The notes: a model not told the origin generated them from the letters alone. Shown: positions 17,100-27,484, counted from the first letter of the stretch. The stretch: DNA of 64,000 bases from Bacteroidia bacterium (GCA_030426955.1 JAUHXS010000009.1:80491-144490); one strand, 5' to 3'. Translations and numbers: made by a program.

Positions 17100-17714
17100 T
17101 TAACGTTTCATAACTTTCCTTACCAATTGATGTTGATCCGTTTTTATTATAAGAAAGTATAAACCTTTTGCAGCACTTCCTATATCAAAAGTTGAAGGAA
17201 TTAGAGCACCTTTCCCTCTATATAAAGTATTTTGATAGTTTCCAGTAATTGAACATAGCGATACTTCTATGTCACCATTATCAAACTGGTAATATTCCGA
17301 TAATTGAAAGATATCAGTAACTGGATTGGGATAAACTAAAAATGTTGCCTCTCTGGCAATGATACTCTCATGACTAGTAGTCATTGTTGAGCCAGTATCA
17401 ACCACCGTTACATCCATACAAACCATATCCGAAGTGGCTAAACAAGCAAAATCACTTAGAGCATTTAAACAAACATTATAAGTGCCTGCCTCAGAAAAAA
17501 CATGTGTAGGGTTGAGCTCTGCCGAGGTATTTTCACTTGAAGAGGGATCTCCAAAGTCCCAACTAGCTTTGGGTGTACAACCTCCATAGCTAGACTCATC
17601 TTTAAATATTACTGTCAGTCCATCAATGTTAGCAATACTAAACTGAGCTGTTATTTGTGCTTGTATTCTACAAAAGCCAACAATCAGGGCTAAAAGGAAA
17701 AAACTTTTTTTCAT
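17100..17714 (-). CDS. PKD-domain secreted protein with T9SS type A sorting domain
   Basis: 204 residues: a signal peptide (MKKSFFLLALIVGFCRIQA), one PKD domain (about 22-105, with SWDFGDP and PTHVFSEAGTYNVCL), then a Por-secretion C-terminal domain beginning FLVYPNPVTDIF (about 130) and ending GLYFLIIKTDQHQLVRKVMKR. Only a PKD spacer lies between export signal and sorting domain, so it may be a small surface adhesin or a partner of larger cargo. It follows the gene at 17734-19713 by 19 bases on the same strand and is probably the last gene of that transcript. Confidence 0.8.
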   Translation of the reverse strand: MKKSFFLLALIVGFCRIQAQITAQFSIANIDGLTVIFKDESSYGGCTPKASWDFGDPSSSENTSAELNPTHVFSEAGTYNVCLNALSDFACLATSDMVCMDVTVVDTGSTMTTSHESIIAREATFLVYPNPVTDIFQLSEYYQFDNGDIEVSLCSITGNYQNTLYRGKGALIPSTFDIGSAAKGLYFLIIKTDQHQLVRKVMKR

Positions 17715-17733
17715 TGTTTAAATTTTAAATTGA

Positions 17734-19713
17734 TTATCGAAGTAACGTGACATTCCCAATACGAGTGTTAATAGATTCTTTTAAATTTTTGTACTCTAGA
17801 TGGTAAGTGTATACATCACTGCCCAAAACTAGTCCATCATTTGTTCCATCCCAACCTTGATTTATATCACTTGTCTCAAATACCTGATTTCCCCAACGGT
17901 CATAGATCATCAATTTCAAGAACTCTATATTTTCACCCATGACATAAAATTTATCATTATGATCATTGTTATTTGGTGAAAATACATTAGGAGTAAAAAT
18001 GCTTTCATCATTATCAGTAATAGAAATGCAACCTTCTTTTCTCAAAACATCAAATTGACTTTCTGCGAAACAATCGGCTAGCTGAAGCTCAAGAAAGTAT
18101 TCCCCAATTGTTTGAACTTCAATGGAAGATGATATTTCCCCTGTTGACCATAGATAACTATCGTAAATCGTATCTTCTACAGATAATGTTACGGTAGAGT
18201 CTTCACAAATGAAAATCTCATATTTCTCGCCTACTGGCTGATGATTGATTGTAATCATTTGTTCCAACGTATCAACTTCACAACTTCTTTCGAGTAAAAG
18301 TCTTACCAGATACGTTCCTGTGTCACTAAATATATGATAACTGTTGTCTCCAGAGTCTATATTATCTGAGCCAGCTAATGTATCTCCGAAGTTCCAAACC
18401 CTTGATAGAACAGTTGAATCAACAAATTCATCCATGAAATATACCGTATCTGTATGACAAAAGGAGGAGGTTACAGTAAAGCTATCTGCTTCTGGCGTTT
18501 TAAAGTAAGCATCAAGAAAATTAGGTAATCCAAAACGAGATTTTCTGCCATTTAGATAAATCCCATTACCAGGTCTTCGATAGTTACAGGCTACTCCTTT
18601 CTTGTTGGGCTCATCAATCACAGCTAACGAATCACTAGCCATGGTACTAACCTTTAGTGAGGCCATATACATTTTACCATCCATGCCAAGTTGTAAGGCT
18701 GCATGAAAAACATCTAGAGTACTATCTATTGTTACTCTCGAATTTACTATTGATGCTGAATCCCAATCACATAAATCAAATTGAAATAACTTGCTGTAGA
18801 AAGGAGATATCCAACTTTGAGTTTCTGTAACATACAGCTTTTTGCTATCTGGCGAGAAAGAGGCTCCATAATTAGCAGTATACCCTATCGTAATCGGATT
18901 TTTCACTATGCCCGTTGCATTATCAAAATCAAACAGTTGTGATCTATACTCTGCTCCAATAGTCTGCAATCCCATTACCGCAACCAAATGCTTCCCATCT
19001 GGAGAAGCCTTTAAATACCCATATTGAGACACACCAGCAGGGTATGCATATCCTACATTTGATTTTACGGGGATCGGATCAATACCACTGGGTGTTACAT
19101 GAAACGCTAAAAATGTATCTCCTAACATTGTGTGCGATAAGACCCAAAATTCATTCTCGTTTTTATGTTCTACTGCTACCAGTTTTTCAGCAGTACGATT
19201 GTACAATCGTATGTTTTTATCACCTGGTATCACATCTCCTAACGGATCATTAATCGTACCATTACCAGGAAGATTCATGTTCACCATAGAATAGAACAAT
19301 CCATCCACTCCTGTATTATCACTTGTAAAAACATAGAATCTATCTATTGTTGAGGGTAGAACTAAAGATGATTGAGTAGTACTTATATCACCCATAAGTC
19401 CTGTCCCATTGGGCATGACATTATGACTTTTATCCCATATATCCAGACTATTGGTGTAGAATAGTAAGTCTCCCGTATTTTTATCACTCATCACAGCACA
19501 ACCTTCATATGCATTAAGGTTGCTATTCGTAATCGCAAACATCGTAGAGGAAACATTTTCAAAGTCTAACCCCGCGGCATCCATAGTGGGTCCAGATTCA
19601 TTGTCTCCTCCAAAGTACCAGTACCTACTTTCTAGCTGAGCAAATAGAACTGTATTTATAGACAGTGCTATTAATATTAAACAAGAATTCATTATAGTTT
19701 CTCTATACTTCAT
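17734..19713 (-). CDS. T9SS type B secreted protein with WYFG propeller and PKD domain
   Basis: 659 residues. After the signal peptide (cleaved near LFAQ, residue 26), the mature N-terminus begins YWYFGGDN and runs about 380 residues as a propeller-like domain with repeated markers: GDLLFYT, PDGKHLVAV, FSPDSKKLYVTE, GMDGKMYMA. A PKD domain follows (RVWNFGDT ... FSDTGTYLVRL), then a short SLVED-type Ig-like segment (SYLWSTGE), and a CHU_C sorting domain (FTPNVFSPNNND ... MIYDRWGNQVFET ... IGNVTLLR). The genes at 19808 and 22729 share this architecture. M1 or M8 could be the start. The upstream promoter box is compatible with both. Confidence 0.82.
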   Translation of the reverse strand: MKYRETIMNSCLILIALSINTVLFAQLESRYWYFGGDNESGPTMDAAGLDFENVSSTMFAITNSNLNAYEGCAVMSDKNTGDLLFYTNSLDIWDKSHNVMPNGTGLMGDISTTQSSLVLPSTIDRFYVFTSDNTGVDGLFYSMVNMNLPGNGTINDPLGDVIPGDKNIRLYNRTAEKLVAVEHKNENEFWVLSHTMLGDTFLAFHVTPSGIDPIPVKSNVGYAYPAGVSQYGYLKASPDGKHLVAVMGLQTIGAEYRSQLFDFDNATGIVKNPITIGYTANYGASFSPDSKKLYVTETQSWISPFYSKLFQFDLCDWDSASIVNSRVTIDSTLDVFHAALQLGMDGKMYMASLKVSTMASDSLAVIDEPNKKGVACNYRRPGNGIYLNGRKSRFGLPNFLDAYFKTPEADSFTVTSSFCHTDTVYFMDEFVDSTVLSRVWNFGDTLAGSDNIDSGDNSYHIFSDTGTYLVRLLLERSCEVDTLEQMITINHQPVGEKYEIFICEDSTVTLSVEDTIYDSYLWSTGEISSSIEVQTIGEYFLELQLADCFAESQFDVLRKEGCISITDNDESIFTPNVFSPNNNDHNDKFYVMGENIEFLKLMIYDRWGNQVFETSDINQGWDGTNDGLVLGSDVYTYHLEYKNLKESINTRIGNVTLLR

Positions 19714-19757
19714 ACCCTACGATGCTCACTTAATATCTTCAAATATATGCTACTATT

Positions 19758-19792
19758 CAAATGCTATTATGCGTTATTCTTGCAAGTCTAAA
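19758..19792 (-). promoter_or_regulatory. Promoter with shared TTTAGACTTGCAAGAAT box
   Basis: Read on the minus strand: TTTAGACTTGCAAGAAT (19792-19776), with ACTTG as a -33 element, 16 bases, then TAGCATTTG (19766-19758) as a -7-like element. It drives the gene starting at 19713. The same box and the same 16-base spacing occur at 27485-27521. Confidence 0.6.
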
Positions 19793-19807
19793 ACTATAAC
19801 ACTCCAA

Positions 19808-21508
19808 TCAACGTATTAAAGAGACGCTCCCATGTTTGACGATACTTTTATATCCCGCAAATGTTGCCTCTAGTTGATAGAAGAACACTCCTTGATCTGA
19901 TTTTTTTCCTTTATAAGTTGCATCCCAGCCTTGATCTACATTTCGCGACTCAAAGATATTATTGCCCCATCTATCATATATCAAAAGTGTAAATTCTTGT
20001 AATCCATTGAAGCTTCCCATTACATTAAAGAAATCATTTAGACCATCTCCATTAGGCGTGATTGCGCTTGGCAAATAAAGTACTGACGATAGATTTCCAA
20101 TTAAAGAATCATAGCAGGACTCGATCAAAATATCATGTACAATGGTATCTGTATGGCAAGAGTTGATAACCAATAGACTAACGGTATATGTCCCAGCATC
20201 AAGGTACTTATGTACTGGAGTTATTTCAGATGAAGTAGTATTATCTCCCAAATCCCACATAATCTGATTAATATAAGTAGTATCATCGATCATAAAGTAT
20301 ATCGAATCCTCCAAACAATTTCCTTGATAAGAAAAATCAGCACGGTCAAGCTCTGTACTAAAATAAGATTGAATAAAGTTAGGCATACCAACAATAGTAG
20401 TACCGCCACCGAGATCAACATCATCTAAGATAAAGTCACAGTCTATGCCATTACTATTAGGATTATTAATTACACTTAGAATATTACTGTTGACTTTTGA
20501 GCAATATATTTTTTTGTCTGGTGCTAGTTGTAAAGCTCCTGCCCATGGAGGTGTTGTTCCAATGATAGTAGCCGAATTCTTGATAGTATTGCTATCATTG
20601 TTACTAATATTCAATTGATATATTTCGGAGATGGTAAGCTCCGAGTTGTTTTGAGTAAAATATAACTGATTCCCATCTGGTGAAAACTCGACTCCTGAAG
20701 GATCAAAACCAGATAATGAAATCGCATTAGAAACTGCTCCTGATGTAGAATTAAAATCAAAAATTTCAAAAATGTTAGAGTTTTGCAAGGCAATGGCTAG
20801 TTTACATCCTGTTGGACTTGCCTTGAGTGTGCCAATGGCATTGTTTCTTTCACCGCTATGCGTTGATCCAACTTCACTTTGCACAGGAGTTATATCAATA
20901 CCCATATCTCCAATACGGAAAGCGTAAAAGATAGCTGAGTTCCACCCATGAGCAATCACCCAGATGTCTTTACCATTTTTATGATGAACTGCAGTTACTC
21001 CCTCAAGAGATGCAGGTAAAAGTGGTTCATTTTTTTGAATGACATTCCCCATTCCCATGTTCATTGACATATCTACTACAGAATAACGTAGTCCTTTGCC
21101 ATTGGGTGTTGATGATCCACTTAAACTAGCCTTCTCATCAACTGTAAAGATGTAATAGATAGATGGCTCTGCTGGATGAGGAACAATGGTGGCAGACTGT
21201 ACAGAAGAAAGATGCCCCATTAAATCAGTTCCATTAGGCATAGGTTGATGACTCCGATCCCAAACTGTCACCCCATCTGTGTAAAAAAGAAGTGCCCCAT
21301 TATCATCACAAATAGAAGCAGAGCCTTCATTGGTATTAGTTTGACCATCACTTAAGCTTATGGGAACTCCAGAATTAAAATCTAAACCTGCATTTTTTTG
21401 AAAGTACCATATATTCGCTTGCTTTTGTGCAACTGCTGCAACCCAAAAAGTTGTAACTAATAAGATGAAGATAGAATTTCGTATAAACAGAATTATTTGT
21501 TGAGTCAT
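19808..21508 (-). CDS. T9SS type B secreted protein with WYFG-type propeller and PKD domain
   Basis: 566 residues, a paralogue of the proteins at 17734 and 22729. Signal peptide to about residue 28 (AAVAQ). The mature part starts NIWYFQKNAGLDF and carries the propeller markers GALLFYTDG, LKASPTGCKLAIAL, FSPDGNQLYFT and APDKKIYCSK. A PKD domain (IMWDLGDNTTSSE ... YLDAGTYTVSLL) lies near 410-470, followed by a CHU_C domain (YLPSAITPNGDGLNDFF ... LLIYDRWGNNIFES ... HGSVSLIR). The ATG overlaps the stop of the upstream gene by four bases, implying translational coupling. It is the last gene of the four-gene run starting at 27452. Confidence 0.82.
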   Translation of the reverse strand: MTQQIILFIRNSIFILLVTTFWVAAVAQKQANIWYFQKNAGLDFNSGVPISLSDGQTNTNEGSASICDDNGALLFYTDGVTVWDRSHQPMPNGTDLMGHLSSVQSATIVPHPAEPSIYYIFTVDEKASLSGSSTPNGKGLRYSVVDMSMNMGMGNVIQKNEPLLPASLEGVTAVHHKNGKDIWVIAHGWNSAIFYAFRIGDMGIDITPVQSEVGSTHSGERNNAIGTLKASPTGCKLAIALQNSNIFEIFDFNSTSGAVSNAISLSGFDPSGVEFSPDGNQLYFTQNNSELTISEIYQLNISNNDSNTIKNSATIIGTTPPWAGALQLAPDKKIYCSKVNSNILSVINNPNSNGIDCDFILDDVDLGGGTTIVGMPNFIQSYFSTELDRADFSYQGNCLEDSIYFMIDDTTYINQIMWDLGDNTTSSEITPVHKYLDAGTYTVSLLVINSCHTDTIVHDILIESCYDSLIGNLSSVLYLPSAITPNGDGLNDFFNVMGSFNGLQEFTLLIYDRWGNNIFESRNVDQGWDATYKGKKSDQGVFFYQLEATFAGYKSIVKHGSVSLIR

Positions 21509-22719
21509 CTTATAAGTGTTACATTTCCTTTATATTCTGATGTGCCATGTTGTGATCTTACTAGAAGATGATATACATAAATATCGTTTGCTAGCAATGT
21601 GTTCTTATACGACCCATCCCAGCCTTGATGCATATCACTTGTTTCAAAAAGTTTTTTCCCAAAGCGATCGTATATGACTAAAGTTGCGTCGTCTATCCCT
21701 TCTCCCTCAAGCTTTAGCACATCATTTTCGCCATCATTGTTTGGTGAGAATACATTAGGAAAGTAATATGCAAGCTGCTGATTACACTTAACATTGACGG
21801 TATCTGTATTCTTACAAATACTATCATTCTCAACCTGAACCCAATATGTACCAGATTCATTAATAGTAATCGTATTGACATCAACTTCCCCAGTTGACCA
21901 AACAATGCCCTCATTGGTATAATCAATAGACAAGGTAAAAAAGTCCTCAGAGCAAAATTTTGCAGAGTCATAGTCTATGGTAATTTCACCTGCAACGGTT
22001 TCTTCTTTTGTTAATGATACCTGATCTATATAATAATAGGCATACTTGCGAGGAGGAGGGAAAGGGCTAGATATTGGAACAACTGGCATAATAATATGTG
22101 AGGCATCATTTCCAAAAAAACCGATAATTAAATGATCTTCTCCTCCCTTGGCTTCAAAAACGCCATCTACTTTAGCCCAGCCAGAGCTTTCAGTAACTGC
22201 CTCTCCAACATTACTTGAGACCTGAGGAGAGAAATCAAGGAAGGTGTCAACTGTTAAGTTTGCTACAGGACCTTTTGTAAAATACGCCCCCACCTGATCC
22301 ATAGCAAAGCTAGATCTTTCATTTAGGCTAATGTACATTTCAAATTTATAAGAGGTACATGGTTTTAAGGAACTGGTTAGTGCTACTTCTACGTATTCTC
22401 TAAAATTAGGATATGTCTCTTCATGAGCGAATATTCCTGCATAGGCATTACCAGACTTAGGATTTTGTGGCGCCCAAGGAGAGCTAATTGATGGCGGAAA
22501 GCTTGAGGAACAAGTATTAAAATAATCTGGGGTTCCAGAAAGTGTTATACTGGGATCAAACCAATACAGGGTATAATGAAGTTGACCTTCTCCATTAGGG
22601 CAAAGAGTATCTTCCTCAAAGCTGGGATTAGGTACCAAATTCTGAGATAATAAACGTGATGTCAATATTAGTACAAAGAACAATATCTTCAACGCTATCC
22701 TAAACTTAATCATCATCAT
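21505..22719 (-). CDS. T9SS type B secreted protein with NxVPNPSFE jelly-roll domain
   Basis: 404 residues. Signal peptide within the first 25 (ILFFVLILTSRLLSQ). The mature domain begins NLVPNPSFEED and continues with GNAYAGIFAHEE, REYVEVALTSSLKPC and YKFEMYISLNE, the pattern of the carbohydrate-binding-like beta-sandwich found in OmpA/T9SS proteins of Bacteroidota. A short Ig-like SPL segment (GIVWSTGEVDVNT) precedes the CHU_C sorting domain (YFPNVFSPNNDGENDV ... LVIYDRFGKKLFET). It sits between two WYFG proteins in a tightly packed run, 9 bases after the upstream gene and overlapping the downstream one. Its ligand is unknown. Confidence 0.8.
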   Translation of the reverse strand: MMMIKFRIALKILFFVLILTSRLLSQNLVPNPSFEEDTLCPNGEGQLHYTLYWFDPSITLSGTPDYFNTCSSSFPPSISSPWAPQNPKSGNAYAGIFAHEETYPNFREYVEVALTSSLKPCTSYKFEMYISLNERSSFAMDQVGAYFTKGPVANLTVDTFLDFSPQVSSNVGEAVTESSGWAKVDGVFEAKGGEDHLIIGFFGNDASHIIMPVVPISSPFPPPRKYAYYYIDQVSLTKEETVAGEITIDYDSAKFCSEDFFTLSIDYTNEGIVWSTGEVDVNTITINESGTYWVQVENDSICKNTDTVNVKCNQQLAYYFPNVFSPNNDGENDVLKLEGEGIDDATLVIYDRFGKKLFETSDMHQGWDGSYKNTLLANDIYVYHLLVRSQHGTSEYKGNVTLIR

Positions 22720-22728
22720 TCTAAGCCC

Positions 22729-24870
22729 TTATTTAATTATACTAACATTTCCACGATATATGCTAGTCTTTCCTTCTGCATCTCGATTTTCTAGATAATA
22801 CGTATAGACATCATTATTTAACATTTTTCCTTTATGAGATCCATCCCAAAAGTAATTTGCATCAGAGGTATAAAAAACTTCCTCTCCTAAACGATTGTAA
22901 ACTTTTAATGTAAAAGCATCAGGATTAATACCTTGTGGTCGAAATAGATTATTTTTGCTATTGGGTGAAAAGGCATTAGGAATAAAAACATTACAACCTT
23001 CTGCCAAAATCTCTACTGTTATAGAATCCCATAGGTTACAGTAATTTTTAGCTTTCAATAATAGCTCTACATCCTCTTCTATGTTTAATTCTAAGTTTTG
23101 TTGCGCTCCAATAATTTCATGTTCTGAAGTAGTTTCCCATAAATACTCCGTCCAATCATCTGTAGCCATAATGGATAGCTTTTGCCCTGAACATAAAATT
23201 GTATCAGTAATATTTAAGCCATTGATAAAAATATGAGTAGAATCATTTCTAGAACAACCCCATATGTTACTTACCTCAATCTCATATAACCCTGTAGTAT
23301 CAGGCATAAAAATTCTTGACGTATCTCCATTCGACCATAAATATTGATGCCACCCACTATCCAAAACTATTGAACTTTGAGCAAGCAAGCACATCGTATC
23401 GGGCACTAAGTCAGAGCTATCGGGGGCAGGATACACCGTTATGGTAATAGTATCAAAAAAGGTATCACAGGCAAAAATCACTTCTACTGTATATGTTACA
23501 GTAGAGTCGGGATATGCTTTGGGGTTGGCAATAGACGAATCGCTTAATCCATAAGCAGGTGCCCAAGTGTATTCATGCATGGGCTGAGCAGTCGCTCCTA
23601 TAAAAACAGAGTCATCAAAATTGCAAACAAAGGTATCATTTGCTGCATAATGGGGCTGAGCAAAAGAACCTAGTTGAAAAGCCTTAAAGGTATTAGGTAG
23701 ACCATGACCGCTCCTACTGCCACCCCAAAAAAAAGCACTGTCTGTTGCATCTGGATTTGAAAGGTTATTAGGATTGTTAATTGCTCCTATTCGATCACGG
23801 TTACTTCTTGCGAAATAAATCTTGCCGTCAGGAGCCAGCTCTAAGGCCGTTGCCCTACTAGTATTACTTAAAGTTTTTTCGGTCGAAGGGATATTGGCTG
23901 AGAACCGCTGATATTGATATACTTCACGCTGGTTTTCACTGACATATAAAATAGAATCGTTGGGAGAGAACTCTGCACCATAGTAGCTTCTTGCCATAGG
24001 TGTAACAAGTTGTGTTTGACTGGAGTTGATACGACCTGTTGAACGATCAAAGGATAATAAATAAGCATTTCCAAAAGGTCCTGCAGCAGTATAGGAACTA
24101 GTATTGGAATCATACGCATAATAGTTAGCACTCAGCAGATTATTCTCATCATTAGAAGATTTAAGAGCTCCATTATAGCTACCTAGGTGTCCTCCACTAC
24201 TTATAACTGGAGTGCTATTAACACCATCTTTTGTAACTAAAAAGGCATAATATTTGTGAAAGGGAAACCTTGTCGTGATGATCCAATAATCTGTCCCATT
24301 AGTATGCGTAACCGCTGTTAATTTTTCACTGGTTGAATCAAGAAGATTGATATTTTTAACAGAGTCAACAATATCACCCAAAGGACACGCTATAGTGCCA
24401 TTTCCTGACAAGGTCATATCCACCACTGAATAGCTTAAACCAGTTGGCCATCCAAATCCAAATAAATTTGGGTTTGCAGCATTAGGCCCTGCAGTCGTAA
24501 ACAAATAATATTTTGTATTACTCTCAATCACGGGCGCGATTAATGCAGATTGTGTTGAGCTGGAATGCCCCTGCAAGCTACCTCCATTTGGCATCATAGT
24601 GTGTGATTTGTCAAAGACCTTAATACCATCTGAGTAAAACATTAATTGTCCATTCGTATTAGATAATGCCGCGGCGCCTTCTAAGGAATTGTTTTGCCCT
24701 TGCCCAGCAGGCAAGATGGTTGCTGGTTTATTATTAAAATTGATTCCTAATGCTGGATCATTTCGACCTCCAAAATACCAGATATTTCCCCTATTGGATT
24801 GCGACCAAACAATAGCTGATGAACTACAAATAAGTATGATAAAAACTATACTTTTAATTTTACAAAACAT
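22729..24870 (-). CDS. T9SS type B secreted protein with WYFG-type propeller, long form
   Basis: 713 residues. Signal peptide ends near residue 23 (IVWSQS). The mature start is GNIWYFGGRNDPALGINF. Propeller-like markers GQLMFYSDG, EFSPNDSILYVSE and APDGKIYFARS follow. Unlike its two paralogues it has no PKD domain. Instead there are gliding-type spacer repeats (YTWAPAYGLSDSSIANPKA, QYLWSNGDTS, EYLWETTSE) before the CHU_C domain (FIPNAFSPNSKN ... LKVYNRLGEEVFYTS ... YRGNVSIIK). The ATG shares its A with the TAA stop of the upstream gene (TAATG), so translation is likely coupled. Location: cell surface, by T9SS. Confidence 0.82.
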   Translation of the reverse strand: MFCKIKSIVFIILICSSSAIVWSQSNRGNIWYFGGRNDPALGINFNNKPATILPAGQGQNNSLEGAAALSNTNGQLMFYSDGIKVFDKSHTMMPNGGSLQGHSSSTQSALIAPVIESNTKYYLFTTAGPNAANPNLFGFGWPTGLSYSVVDMTLSGNGTIACPLGDIVDSVKNINLLDSTSEKLTAVTHTNGTDYWIITTRFPFHKYYAFLVTKDGVNSTPVISSGGHLGSYNGALKSSNDENNLLSANYYAYDSNTSSYTAAGPFGNAYLLSFDRSTGRINSSQTQLVTPMARSYYGAEFSPNDSILYVSENQREVYQYQRFSANIPSTEKTLSNTSRATALELAPDGKIYFARSNRDRIGAINNPNNLSNPDATDSAFFWGGSRSGHGLPNTFKAFQLGSFAQPHYAANDTFVCNFDDSVFIGATAQPMHEYTWAPAYGLSDSSIANPKAYPDSTVTYTVEVIFACDTFFDTITITVYPAPDSSDLVPDTMCLLAQSSIVLDSGWHQYLWSNGDTSRIFMPDTTGLYEIEVSNIWGCSRNDSTHIFINGLNITDTILCSGQKLSIMATDDWTEYLWETTSEHEIIGAQQNLELNIEEDVELLLKAKNYCNLWDSITVEILAEGCNVFIPNAFSPNSKNNLFRPQGINPDAFTLKVYNRLGEEVFYTSDANYFWDGSHKGKMLNNDVYTYYLENRDAEGKTSIYRGNVSIIK

Positions 24871-27452
24871 TACTCTACTATACTAAATTGTTGAAATGAC
24901 CTTTGCTCCCCTACTTGCAATAAGATATTATAAATGCCTGATGGAAGGTACTCTAAATCTAACTTTTGAGAATAAGCAACTGGAGGCTGTACGTATGACT
25001 TTTTAAAGACAACCTTACCATATAAATCCGATACTTGTAAGTAATAGTCTTTGTTTACTCCTACCAGTTGAATCGTAAAAATACCATTGCTAGGATTGGG
25101 AAAAATCGCTGTCGAGAACAGATTAGTGTTGTTGGTATAATTGACATTTGTATTTTTAGAACAACTGTCTATAATAGTTACTGAGACAGATTCAGTACCA
25201 ACACACCCATTCGTATCTTCAATGGTTACAACATAAGCAAAGTTGCCAGTATCTGCCAAGTGTAAAGTCACTGTTGATGCAGTTGTATCATTTAGACCAA
25301 TTGATGGAGACCAGGAATAATTAAGCCCTCCTGTTGCAGTAAGCTCAACAGAGGAATCAGGACAAGTCTTTGGATCACTAGTGATTGATGTTTCTGGGAA
25401 CATCCTTATGTTAATCGTATCAAAACTAGTACAATTGGGAGGTACTATATTGGTTATTTTCACACTATATGTTCCTGGTGTATCAATTATTATTGACTGA
25501 GTATTTGATTCACCAGTAGACCAAATGTAATCGGCTTCTGCTGCAGTGAGCGTGCCCCCTGTTAGACTTATAGAGCCATTATTACAGAAAAAAGTATCCT
25601 TGCCTAATGTTGTTAATGGATTCGGTCTTATGGCATTAATAATAATAGTATCACTTTGCTCACAACCATTGCTTCCAATAACTTCTGCTTTGTATACCAT
25701 TGTAGAATTCCCTAATTCATTTAACAAGAATGTTTGTGTTGTATCTCCTGTTTGAACAAGCCCTGGCAAAGCAAAGTCATATTTATACCACCTGTAAGTC
25801 ATCATTCCAGCTCCAGCGTCTAATATCTTCCCTTGGCAAAATGTACCATCATCTCCTAAATCTAACATCGGTAACTCCTTCTCTTTAACGAAGATTGAGT
25901 CAATGTCTTTAAAAGAACAAGCGTTGATAGCCTCTATTATATAAAGACCTGCTGTATCTACCAATATTGTGGATGTGCTATCTCCTCTATCCCAGGCATA
26001 TTCAAGAAAAGAGTATGTAACAGCAGGAGAGACTATAATAGAATCACCTAAACATAACCCAATTGTATCTTCCAGTTCAACTATTGGTAATTGGTTACTA
26101 GAAAACTCATCTGCTCCTATATCTGGAAAACTATTGTCTCTATCCTGACCATCGATATCTATTAAAATTTCAGATAAAGGTATCCCCGAACTGTCCAAAA
26201 TAGTATTACAAGTGTGTAAGTTAGTAGTAGATGTAAACAAAGGTGGTGTAAAAATAGAATTTTGATCCTGTCCTGTTGCAATTTGCCAGTCTAATAAGGA
26301 ATCTAATTGATTTGAGTTCCAAGAAGCTAGATAGGATCCTTCCGTATAGAAGGCATTATTATCCGAACTATCTATACCATCTAGATAACTGATAATACAA
26401 TACCCTTTCCCCGCATTATAAAAGATATTATTAAATATGGATAATCCGGTAGTAGGAACTATTAATAATGCAGTAGAGATTGAATCTTCAGTATATACAC
26501 TATTATTATAAAGCTTTTGCTTAGCAGATGACCAAATACTTATGGCTGCAGGAGCAAAACCCGTACTCCCTTTGTAAGAGAAAAAGTTATTAGCAATTAA
26601 GCTCTTATCTATACTACCATTACAATTGATGATGTGCAAAGCGGATGTACCAACGTTAGCTATTACTTTATTGTTTAGTATTCTCAAGCTAGAATCAGCA
26701 TCATCACAAAAAATAGAATAATAGTTATCTAAACTAGAGTCACCACTTACCGTATAGTTATTACTAATTTCCAAACTAGACGTTTCAGTAATATTTATTC
26801 CTGATGTTTTTTGATATAATAAATGGTTATCCATGATTTTAATGCTGTCTTTTCGGATTCCTCCTCTAAAAATGATACCATTTTCTCCATACTTTAAAAG
26901 GTTTCCTTTAATAGTAATATTATCGGCAAGTCCATACGTACCTGAGTTTATGAGGTTTTGACTTGAACCTTCAAATGATTCAATAACGGTATTAATAATA
27001 CTTATTTTACTAGTATTAAATAGGTGTATTATATTTCCGCCATTACCAGTACTAGTGGTTATTGAAACGTCTTCAAAAGTAACATCACTAATGCCTTCTA
27101 GATTAATCGCAGGAATACTGCCACTAACTAAATTCACCTTTTCTCTATTTCCTGAGGAGGATTTAAACTTAATCCCATGATTTTCATTTAGGCCATGGAT
27201 TGAATCTGCCCCATCGTTTATTTTTATATTTATGCCATGAGTTCCATCTGCAATATTAAATATTACATCTCCACTAATCCCAGGTCCATTTCTTATCGTA
27301 GTACCCTTCAAATCTTTGAGGGCTTCAGCAAATGTGATGTAATTATTCCCATTATTAGGAAGGGAAGGGTCAATAGTATAAACACCTGACAATTGCCCAA
27401 ACAGAGGACAAAAGCTGACTATTGCGAGGTATATTGTGATTAGTTGTTTCAT
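24870..27452 (-). CDS. Beta-helix secreted protein with T9SS type A sorting domain
   Basis: 860 residues from the ATG at 27452, chosen because MKQLITIYLAIVSFCPLFGQ is a good signal peptide and the promoter at 27485-27521 lies upstream. An upstream GTG at 27485 overlaps that promoter. Residues ~30-460 are right-handed parallel beta-helix repeats (IINTVIES, ADNITIKGNLLKYGENGIIFRGG, ISNNYTVSG), followed by Ig-like spacers (YAWDRGDST, YIWSTGESN, YSWSPSIGLND) and a type A domain (IFPNPSNGIFTIQL ... GIYNILLQVGEQ). Possibly a polysaccharide-binding or -cleaving surface protein. No lyase catalytic set could be identified. First gene of a four-gene coupled run. Confidence 0.82.
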   Translation of the reverse strand: MKQLITIYLAIVSFCPLFGQLSGVYTIDPSLPNNGNNYITFAEALKDLKGTTIRNGPGISGDVIFNIADGTHGINIKINDGADSIHGLNENHGIKFKSSSGNREKVNLVSGSIPAINLEGISDVTFEDVSITTSTGNGGNIIHLFNTSKISIINTVIESFEGSSQNLINSGTYGLADNITIKGNLLKYGENGIIFRGGIRKDSIKIMDNHLLYQKTSGINITETSSLEISNNYTVSGDSSLDNYYSIFCDDADSSLRILNNKVIANVGTSALHIINCNGSIDKSLIANNFFSYKGSTGFAPAAISIWSSAKQKLYNNSVYTEDSISTALLIVPTTGLSIFNNIFYNAGKGYCIISYLDGIDSSDNNAFYTEGSYLASWNSNQLDSLLDWQIATGQDQNSIFTPPLFTSTTNLHTCNTILDSSGIPLSEILIDIDGQDRDNSFPDIGADEFSSNQLPIVELEDTIGLCLGDSIIVSPAVTYSFLEYAWDRGDSTSTILVDTAGLYIIEAINACSFKDIDSIFVKEKELPMLDLGDDGTFCQGKILDAGAGMMTYRWYKYDFALPGLVQTGDTTQTFLLNELGNSTMVYKAEVIGSNGCEQSDTIIINAIRPNPLTTLGKDTFFCNNGSISLTGGTLTAAEADYIWSTGESNTQSIIIDTPGTYSVKITNIVPPNCTSFDTINIRMFPETSITSDPKTCPDSSVELTATGGLNYSWSPSIGLNDTTASTVTLHLADTGNFAYVVTIEDTNGCVGTESVSVTIIDSCSKNTNVNYTNNTNLFSTAIFPNPSNGIFTIQLVGVNKDYYLQVSDLYGKVVFKKSYVQPPVAYSQKLDLEYLPSGIYNILLQVGEQRSFQQFSIVE

Positions 27453-27484
27453 AAATGAAATATAGAATAAAGCTACAATCAACA

